Shown: in pieces, positions 16,532 through 26,659 of the stretch
Position numbering within the stretch: the first letter of the stretch is position 1
Layout of the letters: every line of letters starts with the position of its first letter
DNA from: a virus
Reading direction: 5' to 3' (one strand)
IMG/VR virus record: IMGVR_UViG_3300042691_032333
Coordinates: 1 to 32,316 of that record
Length of the DNA: 32,316 nucleotides
Notes under the pieces: generated by a model
The model's input: the letters and a program-made list of their open reading frames with translations, nothing else
Databases searched by the model: none
What the model was told of the DNA's origin: nothing
Program-made: the position numbers and the translations under genes

Positions 16532-17931
16532 CAACTCCCGGTGGATTTCGAATAACTAACAGACAATCTGGATTGGCAACACAAAAACCTGGACAAAATA
16601 CAGGGGGTGGTGTTACAACTCAACCGTTTATTTATGGAGTTGCACAGGTAGAATCTATCATTATTAATGAAGAAGGCTCCGGTAATAATATACGTAATGA
16701 CAAATTAGCAGCGAAAACATCAGGTCGTGCTAAAATTAGATTGTTGGAACTTGACCAAGTAACGAGAAGAAAGGACTTATACGAAGCAGATCCTCTCAAT
16801 CCATACCAATCTACATTCCCATTGGTTGGAGAGTTTGTACTAGTATTTAAGGCACTGGGTAAATATTATTATGTAGGTCCGTTAAATGTAGACAGACATA
16901 TAACTCAAAATGCAAGACCACTGTTGGGTGATATGGTAGAGGCTGCACAACCTAGTAAAATAAGAAATAGACAACGAGAAGCTAGGGAAGGTATATACAA
17001 AACACCATCAAAAATAAAAAATAAACCTGGATATCAATTCATAGAGGCTGAAAAGATACAATCGGTAAAAAATTTTGAAGGTGATGTGGTATATCAAGGA
17101 CGTTATGGTCACAGTATCAGATTTGGTACAAGTCAACTACACGAATCATCTGCAAGACAATCACCCAACATTGTATTACGAACTGGACAAGCGAAGGATT
17201 CTGGCAAGGTTGAGGATAAAAAATCATCACTAACCATCGAAAACTTAGATTCCGACGCGACATCAATATATCTAACTTCTGACGAAGTGTTACCATTCAC
17301 TCCTGCAACAAAAAAGAGTGAAACATTTTTGTTTTCTATGGTATCAAAACCCACCTCGTTTGATGGCGCACAGATTCTTATTAATTCTGATACAGTTACA
17401 TTAAACTCCAAGTTAAAATCCATATATTTGTTCAGTAAAGAAGGAATTCATATGAATTCTTTACGACAAGGGGTAACGATTGATTCGGAAGGACCAATCA
17501 CAGAACGAACCTTACAAGATATGACATTACTGGCAAAGCAAAATATGATAGGTAAGGCTAAGTCTGATATATTTTTTGCCGGTGGAACGGATGTCAATAT
17601 CGATGCTGGTAGATATGTCGTCATTCGAAGTAATGAAACATATCTCGGTGGATATAACGACAGAGCGGAACCTATTGTAATGGGTAGTACGTTGAAAAAA
17701 TTCTTTTTGGAATTACTAAAAGTGTTAACCAGTACACAACCATTAGTGTTAGGACCAACTGGAGCAGTAAATCCTGCATTGGTAGCTAGATTGTGGATGA
17801 CATATATGCGATACCTTGTGGTACCTGGGCCAATAAATGCACGATGGTCATCCGACGATAATCACGTAGTCAAGTTGAATGAAAAGACACAATCTTCGTC
17901 TGGATTATTTGGAAATGGTATTCAAATTTAA
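16528..17931 (+). CDS. gp5-like baseplate spike/hub OB-fold protein
   Basis: The 467-residue protein has a Gly/Thr-rich N terminus and then an OB-fold-like region (about 35-125): IYGVAQVESIIINEE...KIRLLELD...LYEADPLNPYQSTFPLVGEFVLVFKALGKYYYVGPLN. This resembles gp5/gpV-type spike proteins that mix a central OB fold with a beta-helical needle. Later parts show FEGDVVYQGRYGHSIRFGTS and, near the C terminus, repeated short strands (DIFFAGGTDVNIDAGRYVVIRSNETYLGG), as in the triple beta-helix of tail spikes. No lysozyme domain is visible, unlike T4 gp5. Placement before gp25 and gp6 supports a baseplate hub role. Confidence 0.72.
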   Translation: MTTPGGFRITNRQSGLATQKPGQNTGGGVTTQPFIYGVAQVESIIINEEGSGNNIRNDKLAAKTSGRAKIRLLELDQVTRRKDLYEADPLNPYQSTFPLVGEFVLVFKALGKYYYVGPLNVDRHITQNARPLLGDMVEAAQPSKIRNRQREAREGIYKTPSKIKNKPGYQFIEAEKIQSVKNFEGDVVYQGRYGHSIRFGTSQLHESSARQSPNIVLRTGQAKDSGKVEDKKSSLTIENLDSDATSIYLTSDEVLPFTPATKKSETFLFSMVSKPTSFDGAQILINSDTVTLNSKLKSIYLFSKEGIHMNSLRQGVTIDSEGPITERTLQDMTLLAKQNMIGKAKSDIFFAGGTDVNIDAGRYVVIRSNETYLGGYNDRAEPIVMGSTLKKFFLELLKVLTSTQPLVLGPTGAVNPALVARLWMTYMRYLVVPGPINARWSSDDNHVVKLNEKTQSSSGLFGNGIQI

Positions 17932-17936
17932 TTACT

Positions 17937-20372
17937 ATGGCATTAAATAAAATTTTTTCATCCGTTGATAAAGTTAGAAATGTATTGGCACTGGCACAGA
18001 CTACGGTCAGTAAAATGCCAGATTTAACTAATGCCACAAAAACAAATATCGTAGCATTAACGAGACAACAAGAAGCAAAGAACGTTGCGGTACCGGATTC
18101 ATTACGAGATATATCGAACAAACTTAAACAACAAGAAACATCGAATAGTATTTCTACAGAATTATCAAATTTTAAACCTGAAATTATTGATAATGTTATT
18201 CAACGAAGACGAAGTATTAATACGCAAGTTGAAACGGGTGACAGTAGGAACAGGTCAACAGGTAGATCAAACGCAAAGAAGAATTTATTGAAGGGTGTAG
18301 ACCCACTAACTCAACAAACAGCCCAAGCTGCAAAGGACATAGTTGCGTTGGGATTGGAAAAAACAAAATTAACAAGTCAGTTAAATAAAACAGAAGCACA
18401 AATAACAGCATTGGCTGCTAAAATCCAAGCTTTAACAAATACCGATGCTACCGGTGACAAAATAAGACAGTACCAAGATAAACTTGAAGAATTTTCCAAT
18501 AAATATGATCAAATAAAACTTAGATTGGAACAAATCAACGAGTTGTACAAACAACGGCATGAACTTTGGAGAAAACTTCGTCGGAAAAAACAAGAACTCC
18601 AGAAAAAATTTTCTGATAATTACGATAAATTTCTAAAATTACTTAATAAGTTCAGAGAAATACCACGTAAGTTGAAAATGCCGAAGTTGCCAAAACTTCC
18701 AACATTCAATGTTAGAAAATCTAACTTACGAATGAAAATTAGAGATTTGGTAGATAAAATTAAAAAAGCATCACAAAAAGCATCGAAGGTAGCACTAGAA
18801 CAATCCAGAGAACAAGCTAAAGAAAAAATACGAGATCCTAAAAAAGGTGACGCATTTCAAAAAGCAATGGCAAACACTAGAAAAGCTTTTGCCGAAGCTG
18901 TTGCACGATATGACTCGGTGATTGCGGCAAAAAATGCTGCAATTGATACTGTTACAAATCAAGCATTTGACCAAATACGTCGTGTTCGTTCTAGTGTAAA
19001 TAAAGCACAACGGCAAATTGAAGCAGGGATTGATACGGCCGCGGCATCGCAAAATTCTAAAGTATTAAAAATACGAGAAGCACAACAAAAAGCTAAACGT
19101 TTACGAGATGCTACGCTGAATAAAATAGATAGTGCAAGGTCTTTGGTTGATAGAGCTGCGAGTGGTATACAATCCGCACAGAACGTATTGAACGGACAGT
19201 TAGTAGGTGCTGATATAAAAAGTTCTGCAGTTGTTAATAATATGACTGTCGCCGAAAAAGAACGAACTGATCTATTAAATGCTAATATAACGCAATTTTT
19301 AAACTTAAATAATATAAATAATTTTATAGTTGGTGTTGGAAAAGGATCCACACTGGCATCAGCCAGAAATATGTCACTTACATTAGATAGATTCAAAGCA
19401 CAATATCCTACAGCTAGATATGACGTTTTGAGTAGAATTGCTAATATCGATGGTGTATATATTGTGGTTACAGTTACATACGAAAAACCCGTTGTTGCAC
19501 GATTAATACAACCACCACTCGTAGTAAACAACACGGTAATCACCACACCCACACCATCTACGACAAATACACCTACATCAACACCTACTGGAACAACGAC
19601 TACCCCAACACCTACTGGAACAACACCTACACCAACACCTACGGGAACAACGTCTACACCAACGCCTACGGCAGCACCTATATCTAATGGAGCACCTATA
19701 CCAACACCTACACCTATGGTAGAACGAGCGCCTACATCCACACCCACAACTACAAAGGTACAATCTGGTAATAAAATTTTGATAGTTGGTGACTCTATTA
19801 CGGCAGATTTGTATCAAAATCAAAAAACAAGTACATGGTCCGTTAGATTTAAAGATTCACGAAAAGATTTAAATGTAGAAATAATGGCCATTGGTGGTAA
19901 ATTGTTAACTAACTGGATGAAACCGGAATTGTTTAAACGATTGGATGCTGGAAACAGATATAACAAAATTGTTATCTATGGTGGAGTAAACGATATGTTC
20001 TCCGGACCAACTCCCCAACAAGCACTCACCGCTTTACAAGCAATGGTAGATAAGGCTCGGAGTACTGGTGCGCAAGTAGTCGTAGTTACGGGATATGATA
20101 CGGCAAACGATATGAATGTATTGAAATATCCACGACGACCGTATAATCGAAATGTAGATGCTAATGGAGATAGGATTATAACCGACGAGGACTTAATAAC
20201 CAAAGTAACACCATTAAAAAACAAATATATACAGTATCAGCAATTAATACAAACAAGACTTACGGGAGCGACGGTAGTACCACCTGTTCGTGTAGGTGAA
20301 CTTAGCGATGGTGTACATCCATACGGTAGACAAGTAACAACTTTATTAAATCATATATCTCCGTACATATAA
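17937..20372 (+). CDS. coiled-coil virion protein with C-terminal SGNH hydrolase
   Basis: This 811-residue protein has three parts. Residues 1-480 are Lys/Gln/Ala-rich and strongly helical, with long coiled coils (for example LEEFSNKYDQIKLRLEQINE). A Thr-Pro linker of TPT repeats spans about 535-612. The C-terminal domain (about 613-811) is an SGNH/GDSL hydrolase: ILIVGDSIT (catalytic Ser620), GGVNDM (Asn685) and SDGVHPYG with Asp791 and His794 as the catalytic pair. Such enzymes cleave acetyl or other esters from carbohydrates. Among baseplate genes, the enzyme is probably carried on the tail tip and may de-esterify capsule, LPS or peptidoglycan during infection. It begins 5 bases after the spike gene. 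Confidence 0.86.
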   Translation: MALNKIFSSVDKVRNVLALAQTTVSKMPDLTNATKTNIVALTRQQEAKNVAVPDSLRDISNKLKQQETSNSISTELSNFKPEIIDNVIQRRRSINTQVETGDSRNRSTGRSNAKKNLLKGVDPLTQQTAQAAKDIVALGLEKTKLTSQLNKTEAQITALAAKIQALTNTDATGDKIRQYQDKLEEFSNKYDQIKLRLEQINELYKQRHELWRKLRRKKQELQKKFSDNYDKFLKLLNKFREIPRKLKMPKLPKLPTFNVRKSNLRMKIRDLVDKIKKASQKASKVALEQSREQAKEKIRDPKKGDAFQKAMANTRKAFAEAVARYDSVIAAKNAAIDTVTNQAFDQIRRVRSSVNKAQRQIEAGIDTAAASQNSKVLKIREAQQKAKRLRDATLNKIDSARSLVDRAASGIQSAQNVLNGQLVGADIKSSAVVNNMTVAEKERTDLLNANITQFLNLNNINNFIVGVGKGSTLASARNMSLTLDRFKAQYPTARYDVLSRIANIDGVYIVVTVTYEKPVVARLIQPPLVVNNTVITTPTPSTTNTPTSTPTGTTTTPTPTGTTPTPTPTGTTSTPTPTAAPISNGAPIPTPTPMVERAPTSTPTTTKVQSGNKILIVGDSITADLYQNQKTSTWSVRFKDSRKDLNVEIMAIGGKLLTNWMKPELFKRLDAGNRYNKIVIYGGVNDMFSGPTPQQALTALQAMVDKARSTGAQVVVVTGYDTANDMNVLKYPRRPYNRNVDANGDRIITDEDLITKVTPLKNKYIQYQQLIQTRLTGATVVPPVRVGELSDGVHPYGRQVTTLLNHISPYI

Positions 20373-20443
20373 ATCGTTATAAATTGTAGTTTTTTGATAT
20401 TTAAGTAAAGGGCTCAAAGGTTATAATTTTCAAGGAGATAGAA

Positions 20444-20806
20444 ATGGATAAGGCATTATTTCGAGCGTATGTAAAAGAATTGGTAAGAGAACAGATAGAA
20501 GAATCTGTGGAAAAAACCGTTCGTAAGTTACTTCCTAATATTTTGGATGAAGCTATAGCAGAAATAAAAGGAACTCAACGAATTACCGAATCAAATAGTA
20601 CCAAAAAACCACAAATTGACCGTTCAAAATTAGCAAGTATGATGGGATTGGAGCGAATGGGAGATACCCTATCGGCAACAACCAATCGCATGATAGTTCC
20701 AGAAAATGCAAATGTGGATGTTAACAATCCGAATGTAAAACCAGCAATGGAAGCAATAAATCGAGATTATAGTCAAGTTATGAAAAAATTGGGACTTGCC
20801 AAATAA
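20444..20806 (+). CDS. small helical protein next to gp25, unknown function
   Basis: 120 residues with AAGGAG before the ATG. The N-terminal half is a charged amphipathic helix (MDKALFRAYVKELVREQIEE); the middle contains Ser/Thr/Lys and Pro; the C terminus ends NRDYSQVMKKLGLAK. The upstream 70 bases contain two TATAAAT sequences (20369 and 20379), similar to the T4 late promoter TATAAATA. It lies 3 bases before gp25. Position suggests a minor baseplate or assembly component; no family is recognised. Confidence 0.72.
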   Translation: MDKALFRAYVKELVREQIEESVEKTVRKLLPNILDEAIAEIKGTQRITESNSTKKPQIDRSKLASMMGLERMGDTLSATTNRMIVPENANVDVNNPNVKPAMEAINRDYSQVMKKLGLAK

Positions 20807-20809
20807 CCT

Positions 20810-21247
20810 ATGTCAAAAACAGTATATCTGGGTTCACCCCTACCACTAAATCGGTCCTCCCGGGGATATTTCGCAACCACAACGGATGCGTTAGAAAACG
20901 AAAAGTCAAAATTTATTAATTTAATATTGACTATGAAGGGAGAACGAGTAGGTAATCCTGGATTTGGTTGTGATCTTCCAAAATTATTATTTGAGCAGAA
21001 AACAGCAAATGTACAAGAACTAGCACAGCAATATGTACTAGATGCTGTAAGCCAATGGATGCCATATCTGCGACTCCAACAAGTGGAAGTACTAAACGAA
21101 GATACATTTTTGAACGACAACAGTATTTTATTATACGTGCAGTATGGATTTGTCAATAATCCGCTATCGGTACAATCCGTCCAGGTAACAATTGGTGATG
21201 TTCCTCGTGGAAGTTTAATCAGTTCTGGAAGATTAACAACAATTTGA
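20810..21247 (+). CDS. gp25-like baseplate wedge protein
   Basis: The 145-residue protein matches the GPW/gp25 family, the small wedge component that starts the tail sheath in T4 and P2-type phages. The signature is the block LILTMKGERVGNPGFGCDLPKLLFEQ (about residues 39-64), equivalent to the family's 'T..GER.~.P.~G~.L...L~' region. A terminal helix-strand pair (VQELAQQYVLDAVSQWMPYLRL) follows. Length is normal. It lies 8 bases before gp6, the usual order in T4-like phages. Confidence 0.92.
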   Translation: MSKTVYLGSPLPLNRSSRGYFATTTDALENEKSKFINLILTMKGERVGNPGFGCDLPKLLFEQKTANVQELAQQYVLDAVSQWMPYLRLQQVEVLNEDTFLNDNSILLYVQYGFVNNPLSVQSVQVTIGDVPRGSLISSGRLTTI

Positions 21248-21255
21248 GATAACGT

Positions 21256-23214
21256 ATGTCATTAAACACTAGTGTTATTAGAAAACTAAATGATGTTACG
21301 CCAAAAGAAGTCAAATATCTAAACAAGAACTTTAGAGACTTCAAAGCGGACTTAATAACATTTACAAAACAATATTATCCCAATACATGGACGGATTTTA
21401 ACGAGTCTAATCCTGGTATGATAATGTTGGAAATGGCAGCGTACGTTGGTGATGTATTGTCATTTTACGTGGATAATCAATTTAAAGAAAATTTATTGGT
21501 ATATGCGGAAGAAGAAAAGAACATAATTAACATAGCACAGGCCTTTGGATACAAACCAAAGTTGATAATACCATCAGTCACGGAATTATTAATATCACAG
21601 ATAGTACCAGCAAAGGGACCGGATGATGGATTTATACCGGATCCTACCTATATGTTAAAAATTGATAGAAATTCCACATTCTCCACAACGGGAGAAACAA
21701 TTGTATCATTTAGAAGTGTAGAACTTGTAGATTTTGCCGACCCCACAAACAGATCTATTCAACCATATCAAATAGATGACCAAACTTTACAAATTACTAC
21801 ATATTTGATAACAAAACCCGTGAAGGTGACTGCGGGTCAATTAAGAACACAATCATTTACATTTGGTGACCCATCAAAATTTTCTACCATAACTTTGGGT
21901 GATGAAAATGTAAACTCTATATCCAAGGTCACCGATTCCGAAGGAAACCTGTGGTATGAGGTTGAGTATCTTGCACAAGATACTATTATTGATGACAAAG
22001 AAGTTACATATACGTCATCCGAATCGGAATCTACAAATCCATCATACGTTATAAAATTTAAAACCGTTCCACGTAGATTCGTGACACGAATAAATAACGA
22101 AAAAAGAACTCAGTTGGTATTTGGTTCGGGACAAGGTAATATTTCGGAAGAAATTGTTTCCTTAGATGCACGAAGAGTCGCAAACGAAGATTTTACCACA
22201 AATCTTGCAAGTGTGGCATTGGATACCACAGATTTCTTAAATACAGACAGCTTTGGATTGGCACCAGCAAATACTACATTGACGGTAGAATACTCGGTTG
22301 GTGGTGGAATAGAAACAAACTCCGCATCAGGAACAATAACAGAAGTTGGTGTACTTAATATACTAAATGATACTACGGAATTTAGTCAAGATGAATTGGT
22401 GTTATTCAATGACATACGATCTACAGTCTCGGTATTCAATGCAATGCCAGCAACAGGTGGATTGGACGGTGAAACTGTAGAAGAAATTCGTCAACGTGCA
22501 TTATCGTTTTTGAATGCACAGAATCGTGTTGTGACTCGTGAAGACTACGAAGGGCGTGTATTAGCAATGCCATCAAAATATGGGGCTGCTGCGAAAGTAT
22601 TCGCTGTATCAGACAACCAACAAAATAAAATTCAAGCATTACCACCTGATATAAATCTTCAAGACCAAGACGAAGATACGAATCGGTTGTATGTTGAAGA
22701 CAATCCAAAACCAAACGCTATAAATTTATATGTGTTGGGATATAATCAGAATGGTAAATTGACAACACTGAATTCTTTGGTTAAAAAGAATATACAATCA
22801 TATTTATCAAAATATAGAATGTTGACGGACCAAGTAAATATACTAGACGCGTTTATTGTTAACGTTGGTGTAAATTTTGACATTACCGTTTTTAAAGGAT
22901 ACAATTTACAAGATGTATTGTCCGTGTGTCTTGATGCAGTTCGTAACTATTTCAATGTACGTAAATGGCAGATAAATCAGCCGATAAAGTTGGCAGAATT
23001 ACGTGTGTTAATAGTTGCACAAGAAGGTGTGCAAAGTATAAGTAATCTTGAAATTGTAAATAAATATTTCTTCAAAGACGGTCGTGATTATCAAAACTAT
23101 CGTTATGATATTAACGAAGCAACGGTTGATGACGTTGTATATCCATCATTAGATCCATGTGTATTTGAAATACGATATCCCGAAACGGATATTGTAGGGA
23201 CGGCAAGACAATGA
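21256..23214 (+). CDS. gp6-like baseplate wedge protein (baseplate J family)
   Basis: The 652-residue protein matches the T4 gp6 / baseplate_J wedge family, which dimerises to form the inner baseplate ring. The N terminus carries VKYLNKNFRDFKADLITFTK and WTDFNESNPGMIMLEMAAYVGDVLSFYVDNQFKENLL (about 45-82), typical of gp6. The later GGLDGETVEEIRQRALSFLNAQNRVVTREDYEGRVLAMPS (about residues 401-440) is the baseplate_J core with the conserved VT..DY. Length is close to T4 gp6. It overlaps the next gene by ATGA. Confidence 0.93.
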   Translation: MSLNTSVIRKLNDVTPKEVKYLNKNFRDFKADLITFTKQYYPNTWTDFNESNPGMIMLEMAAYVGDVLSFYVDNQFKENLLVYAEEEKNIINIAQAFGYKPKLIIPSVTELLISQIVPAKGPDDGFIPDPTYMLKIDRNSTFSTTGETIVSFRSVELVDFADPTNRSIQPYQIDDQTLQITTYLITKPVKVTAGQLRTQSFTFGDPSKFSTITLGDENVNSISKVTDSEGNLWYEVEYLAQDTIIDDKEVTYTSSESESTNPSYVIKFKTVPRRFVTRINNEKRTQLVFGSGQGNISEEIVSLDARRVANEDFTTNLASVALDTTDFLNTDSFGLAPANTTLTVEYSVGGGIETNSASGTITEVGVLNILNDTTEFSQDELVLFNDIRSTVSVFNAMPATGGLDGETVEEIRQRALSFLNAQNRVVTREDYEGRVLAMPSKYGAAAKVFAVSDNQQNKIQALPPDINLQDQDEDTNRLYVEDNPKPNAINLYVLGYNQNGKLTTLNSLVKKNIQSYLSKYRMLTDQVNILDAFIVNVGVNFDITVFKGYNLQDVLSVCLDAVRNYFNVRKWQINQPIKLAELRVLIVAQEGVQSISNLEIVNKYFFKDGRDYQNYRYDINEATVDDVVYPSLDPCVFEIRYPETDIVGTARQ

Positions 23215-24245
23215 GAATATTTTTAACTGCTTCTAAAGACACAACTTTGTATCAACGGTATCCAACGAACAATGCGGGATTGGATGAAATACTTGAAGTT
23301 GGAAAACTTGCAAAACCCGAAGATTTGGAAATTGCATATTCGGGAAGTGCAGCTAGAACAGCTATAAGTTTTGATATATCTAATAGTTCCTCATTTTTTG
23401 AGTTAACCCCTAGATATTTTCTAAGTTTAAAAATTGCAAACGCTACGAAATTACCGTACTCACAAGAGATACAAATACATAAAATTTCATCACCTTGGAC
23501 AGAAGGTAGTGGATATTTTGTACAACAATCTAAAAATGCGGGTGATGGAGCAACTTGGAGACAATCTACTAAATCTGTATCTTGGAGTTATGGGGCACCG
23601 TACGCAGAAGAACCATCGCAAAGTGTTATATTAAATGAATACCCATTAAATGATTTACACATCGATGTAACTGATATACTACATCCTGTAGTATCGGAAT
23701 CATTGGAATGGAATGGTTTGTTGATAAAGTTTGTAAGTTCTTCGGAAGTAGATCAAGAAAATGCTGGAAACATTAAGTTTTTCTCAAAACAAACACACAC
23801 TATACACCAACCTACATTACAAATTGCTTGGGACGATTCTACATTTGTAACAGGGTCAGTGTTAAAAGCTATACCCAATACGTTCGATATTTCTGTGGTA
23901 CCGAAAAACGTACAAGAGTCGTATGTTCGTGGATCAAAAGAACGAATACGATTGTTTGTACGAGACAAATATCCACCGAAAACTTTTGATGCGACATTAC
24001 GATATAAAAATAAATACTATCTACCTTCATCATCGTATTTTAGTATTGTAGACGTACAGGCAGGAACAACTATAGTTCCAGACGACGAATTTTCTAAAAT
24101 CAGTTGTGATCCAACAGGATCATACTTCGTATTAGATACGATACCATTGTATAAGAACAGATATTATTCTGTTAACATTAATATTAATAATGGTAATTCT
24201 GATATTAATATTATCCCTGAAGTATTTACATTTTTGGTGAAGTAA
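23211..24245 (+). CDS. DNRLRE-like structural protein
   Basis: The 344-residue beta-rich protein opens MRIFLTASKDTTLYQRYPTNNAGLDEILEVGK, the typical beginning of DNRLRE/carbohydrate-binding-like jelly-roll domains ('D.T......N.G....L.VG'). It continues with TAISFDIS, LSLKIANATKLP, IQIHKISSPWTEGSGY and DVTDILHP...GLLIKF (up to about residue 190). The remaining part (about 210-344) looks like an immunoglobulin-like beta domain. In several marine phages such proteins lie after gp6 and are thought to be baseplate or fibre-attachment components. It overlaps gp6 by ATGA and is followed one base later by the next gene. Confidence 0.72.
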   Translation: MRIFLTASKDTTLYQRYPTNNAGLDEILEVGKLAKPEDLEIAYSGSAARTAISFDISNSSSFFELTPRYFLSLKIANATKLPYSQEIQIHKISSPWTEGSGYFVQQSKNAGDGATWRQSTKSVSWSYGAPYAEEPSQSVILNEYPLNDLHIDVTDILHPVVSESLEWNGLLIKFVSSSEVDQENAGNIKFFSKQTHTIHQPTLQIAWDDSTFVTGSVLKAIPNTFDISVVPKNVQESYVRGSKERIRLFVRDKYPPKTFDATLRYKNKYYLPSSSYFSIVDVQAGTTIVPDDEFSKISCDPTGSYFVLDTIPLYKNRYYSVNININNGNSDINIIPEVFTFLVK

Positions 24246-24246
24246 T

Positions 24247-25767
24247 ATGGCGGATATTCGGTATATAGACAAGACGTACATAGAAAATGAATCATTTCAA
24301 ACGCCAGTCGAAGATTTAACGATACGTATACAATTATCCGATGGTGAGGAAGTATTATTTACTGCGGAAAAAGAATTTTATACACCCCGTAGAATTGCAA
24401 CGAATACTTCGGATGTATTGGAATTACAAAATGTAGTTACCTATACACCAAATAATGTTGCAATAATAAAAATGCAAAACGGACAGACGGATTTAACCAA
24501 ACCGCAATACTATATAAATTCCATTGTACGTGATGTATACAAGCAATATCGGTTGGATAACTTCTTTACAGAATTAGACGATGAACTTGCCGCGCCGGAA
24601 TTTATTGGAACGTTGAACGAACAACGACAATTAGCACTAAACGCATTACTTAGTCTTGAAGATTTGGCAGCTGCGGCGGCGGTGGGTGATTTGGATGCTG
24701 TGAATGAGGCAGCGGCGGAAATTGACGAAAACTTTTCAGAGTTGGCAGGGTTTGACAGTATACGCCAATTGACACCTGGTCAAATAACAACACCTGAAGA
24801 AGAAGATCAATTAGCAGCTTTGGATTTTGTGGGATTGACAAATGGACCTGGATCTGTTCCTGGTGGATACGTAGGATCTTTACCTGGAAATTCACAACCC
24901 TCTCCTTCGCAAGTACTTCCAATAGAAGAAGGTGAAAATAACATAAATCCTATCACTGGTCTACCATACTCACGAGGAATAAATGGTGGTACATCCGCAC
25001 CTACGAATACGGAAAGCCCCACAACGGGAACAGTGGTAAGAACAGGACCGGGACCGGATGATTTCTATGTTGTTGATTCTGGTGATGGAAGTGAAATACC
25101 TGAAGATAGTGCATTTTCCGATGAGGGAGGATTGTTCAGTTCACCGGATACGTCAGACGATATTATTTCTCCAATTCCAACGGTTAATGAAGATTCGTTG
25201 ATAACTATGGGCAGTGGTGTTTCGAATTTAGCGGCAGCTGTTCCTGGTATAGATATTGTAAATAATGCTATAGATATTCTCAATACTGGTATTCAACAAA
25301 TCGAAGACAGTATGCAAGGTGGTACTAATGATCAAGGTCAATCTAATACCGTAACTGTAGCACCAGGTAAAGAAGCGTACATATCTTCGGGTGGAGAATT
25401 CACGGGTATTAAACCAGAACGAAAGATACCACGTTCTTCTATAGAAAAACGTTTGTCTGATGTGGAAACTGATATAAGTACGCAGGAAAACACTCCATAC
25501 ACAATCTTAGAGACTATTAGTGGAGTTCCAACTTTGGTAAAGATACAAAAATCTACGTTGTTTGGTAAACTAATTAACAATTTGTCATCTCCTGGTGTAT
25601 TGTCTGCACTGTCAAAAACAGTTGGAGCACCAAAATTATTGTCAAATATAAAAGGAACATCGGTGCAAATGCAAATACCAGATGGATATAAACCAATGCA
25701 ACGAGATAATTTGTTAACTTTGTTATATAAAACAAAAGATCAATTAGAAACAACCTTATCACAATAA
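24247..25767 (+). CDS. large low-complexity structural protein, unknown function
   Basis: 506 residues. The N terminus (1-100) looks like a folded beta domain (IRYIDKTYIENESFQTPVED and RIQLSDGEEVLFTAEKEF). An acidic helical stretch follows (about 110-170, with Ala-rich EDLAAAAAVGDLDAVNEAAAEID), then a long Gly/Pro/Ser/Asn-rich flexible region (about 180-320), and a C-terminal part with IEKRLSDVETDI and NLLTLLYKTKDQLE helices. It is close-packed between two baseplate-module genes, so it is probably a virion part such as a fibre connector. I cannot name a family. Confidence 0.72.
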   Translation: MADIRYIDKTYIENESFQTPVEDLTIRIQLSDGEEVLFTAEKEFYTPRRIATNTSDVLELQNVVTYTPNNVAIIKMQNGQTDLTKPQYYINSIVRDVYKQYRLDNFFTELDDELAAPEFIGTLNEQRQLALNALLSLEDLAAAAAVGDLDAVNEAAAEIDENFSELAGFDSIRQLTPGQITTPEEEDQLAALDFVGLTNGPGSVPGGYVGSLPGNSQPSPSQVLPIEEGENNINPITGLPYSRGINGGTSAPTNTESPTTGTVVRTGPGPDDFYVVDSGDGSEIPEDSAFSDEGGLFSSPDTSDDIISPIPTVNEDSLITMGSGVSNLAAAVPGIDIVNNAIDILNTGIQQIEDSMQGGTNDQGQSNTVTVAPGKEAYISSGGEFTGIKPERKIPRSSIEKRLSDVETDISTQENTPYTILETISGVPTLVKIQKSTLFGKLINNLSSPGVLSALSKTVGAPKLLSNIKGTSVQMQIPDGYKPMQRDNLLTLLYKTKDQLETTLSQ

Positions 25768-25772
25768 TAGTT

Positions 25773-26651
25773 ATGCCAAAGCAACCGAATTACGTTCAAC
25801 TCATTCCAACAACCCCACAGTCAGTTTCAATTTCACGATTAGCTGAATCGGAAAATGATGCGGATATTTTAGAGTATAGACTCCCCGCTGAATTTGGATT
25901 TGATCCAGATGATAATTTGGAATTACACTTCTACGACAGTCAAAATAATTTAGTCAATACTACTATCGTAGGATTGAGTACTGGAGTTATATCCATTCGT
26001 TCGTTATCATTGCCTGATGGTACTCGTGAAGAAAAATTAGTAGTCGATATGACACGGGCACAAACGGATTTAGGGTTATTTCTTTCGCCAGGAACGTATA
26101 CATTAGTAATAAATTTATTCTCAGACGAGATAGGAACCTACGCCAATAAAAAATTATCTATTGACGAAATTTCCGAGTCCAGAACAGAGTTACGACTTGG
26201 TTTTAACGTACCATTTACATCAACGGAACAGCAAGAATTATTCGAATTTATAGAACCTGGACTACCAAGAGTATTGGCGGGTGGTGCGATGAGTGCTATA
26301 ATGGGATTAAATGAAGGTGATGTTGTTAGTAATCAACAATTTGAACCTGTACAAACGGAAGAATTTATTGTAAGTGTCAATGATGCATTAAATGAATTGG
26401 TACCGGATTTACAAACACAACTTGTGGATATCGAACAAGAATTACCAGATGAGTTAAATCAAACTATAGAAATTGCAAGTGCGGCGGTATATGATGAGTT
26501 TGTACAATTACTGGTAGCAACAAAAAATAGCAATATTTTCGATAGATTACAGGCAAGCGAACTAGATATATTAGTAGAACGTGCGGTTGATAATGCATTT
26601 ATTAATAATAACATTGGTCTGTTAGTCCAAGGTAAAATTCAATTAATTTGA
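25773..26651 (+). CDS. putative virion protein, unknown function
   Basis: 292 residues. The first half is beta-rich (residues 1-145: YVQLIPTTPQSVSISRLAES, EYRLPAEFGF, TIVGLSTGVISIRSLSLPDG, YTLVINLFSDEIG), like a baseplate or fibre adaptor domain. The second half is helical and acidic, with LNELVPDLQTQLVDIEQELP. It has no signal peptide or catalytic motif. It lies 5 bases after the low-complexity gene and 8 bases before the YNP-repeat gene, so all three are likely cotranscribed. Confidence 0.72.
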   Translation: MPKQPNYVQLIPTTPQSVSISRLAESENDADILEYRLPAEFGFDPDDNLELHFYDSQNNLVNTTIVGLSTGVISIRSLSLPDGTREEKLVVDMTRAQTDLGLFLSPGTYTLVINLFSDEIGTYANKKLSIDEISESRTELRLGFNVPFTSTEQQELFEFIEPGLPRVLAGGAMSAIMGLNEGDVVSNQQFEPVQTEEFIVSVNDALNELVPDLQTQLVDIEQELPDELNQTIEIASAAVYDEFVQLLVATKNSNIFDRLQASELDILVERAVDNAFINNNIGLLVQGKIQLI

Positions 26652-26659
26652 GGTAGTTT

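Noticed and set aside
18959-19747. A 262-codon antisense frame rich in Val and Gly
   Set aside because: It is the complement of the Thr-Pro repeats and Ala-rich coiled coil of the SGNH protein gene; low complexity explains its length, and no ribosome-binding site or neighbour supports it.
19540-19770. CRISPR-like or tandem DNA repeats
   Set aside because: The repetition comes from Thr-Pro-Thr codons in a protein linker; there are no unique spacers.
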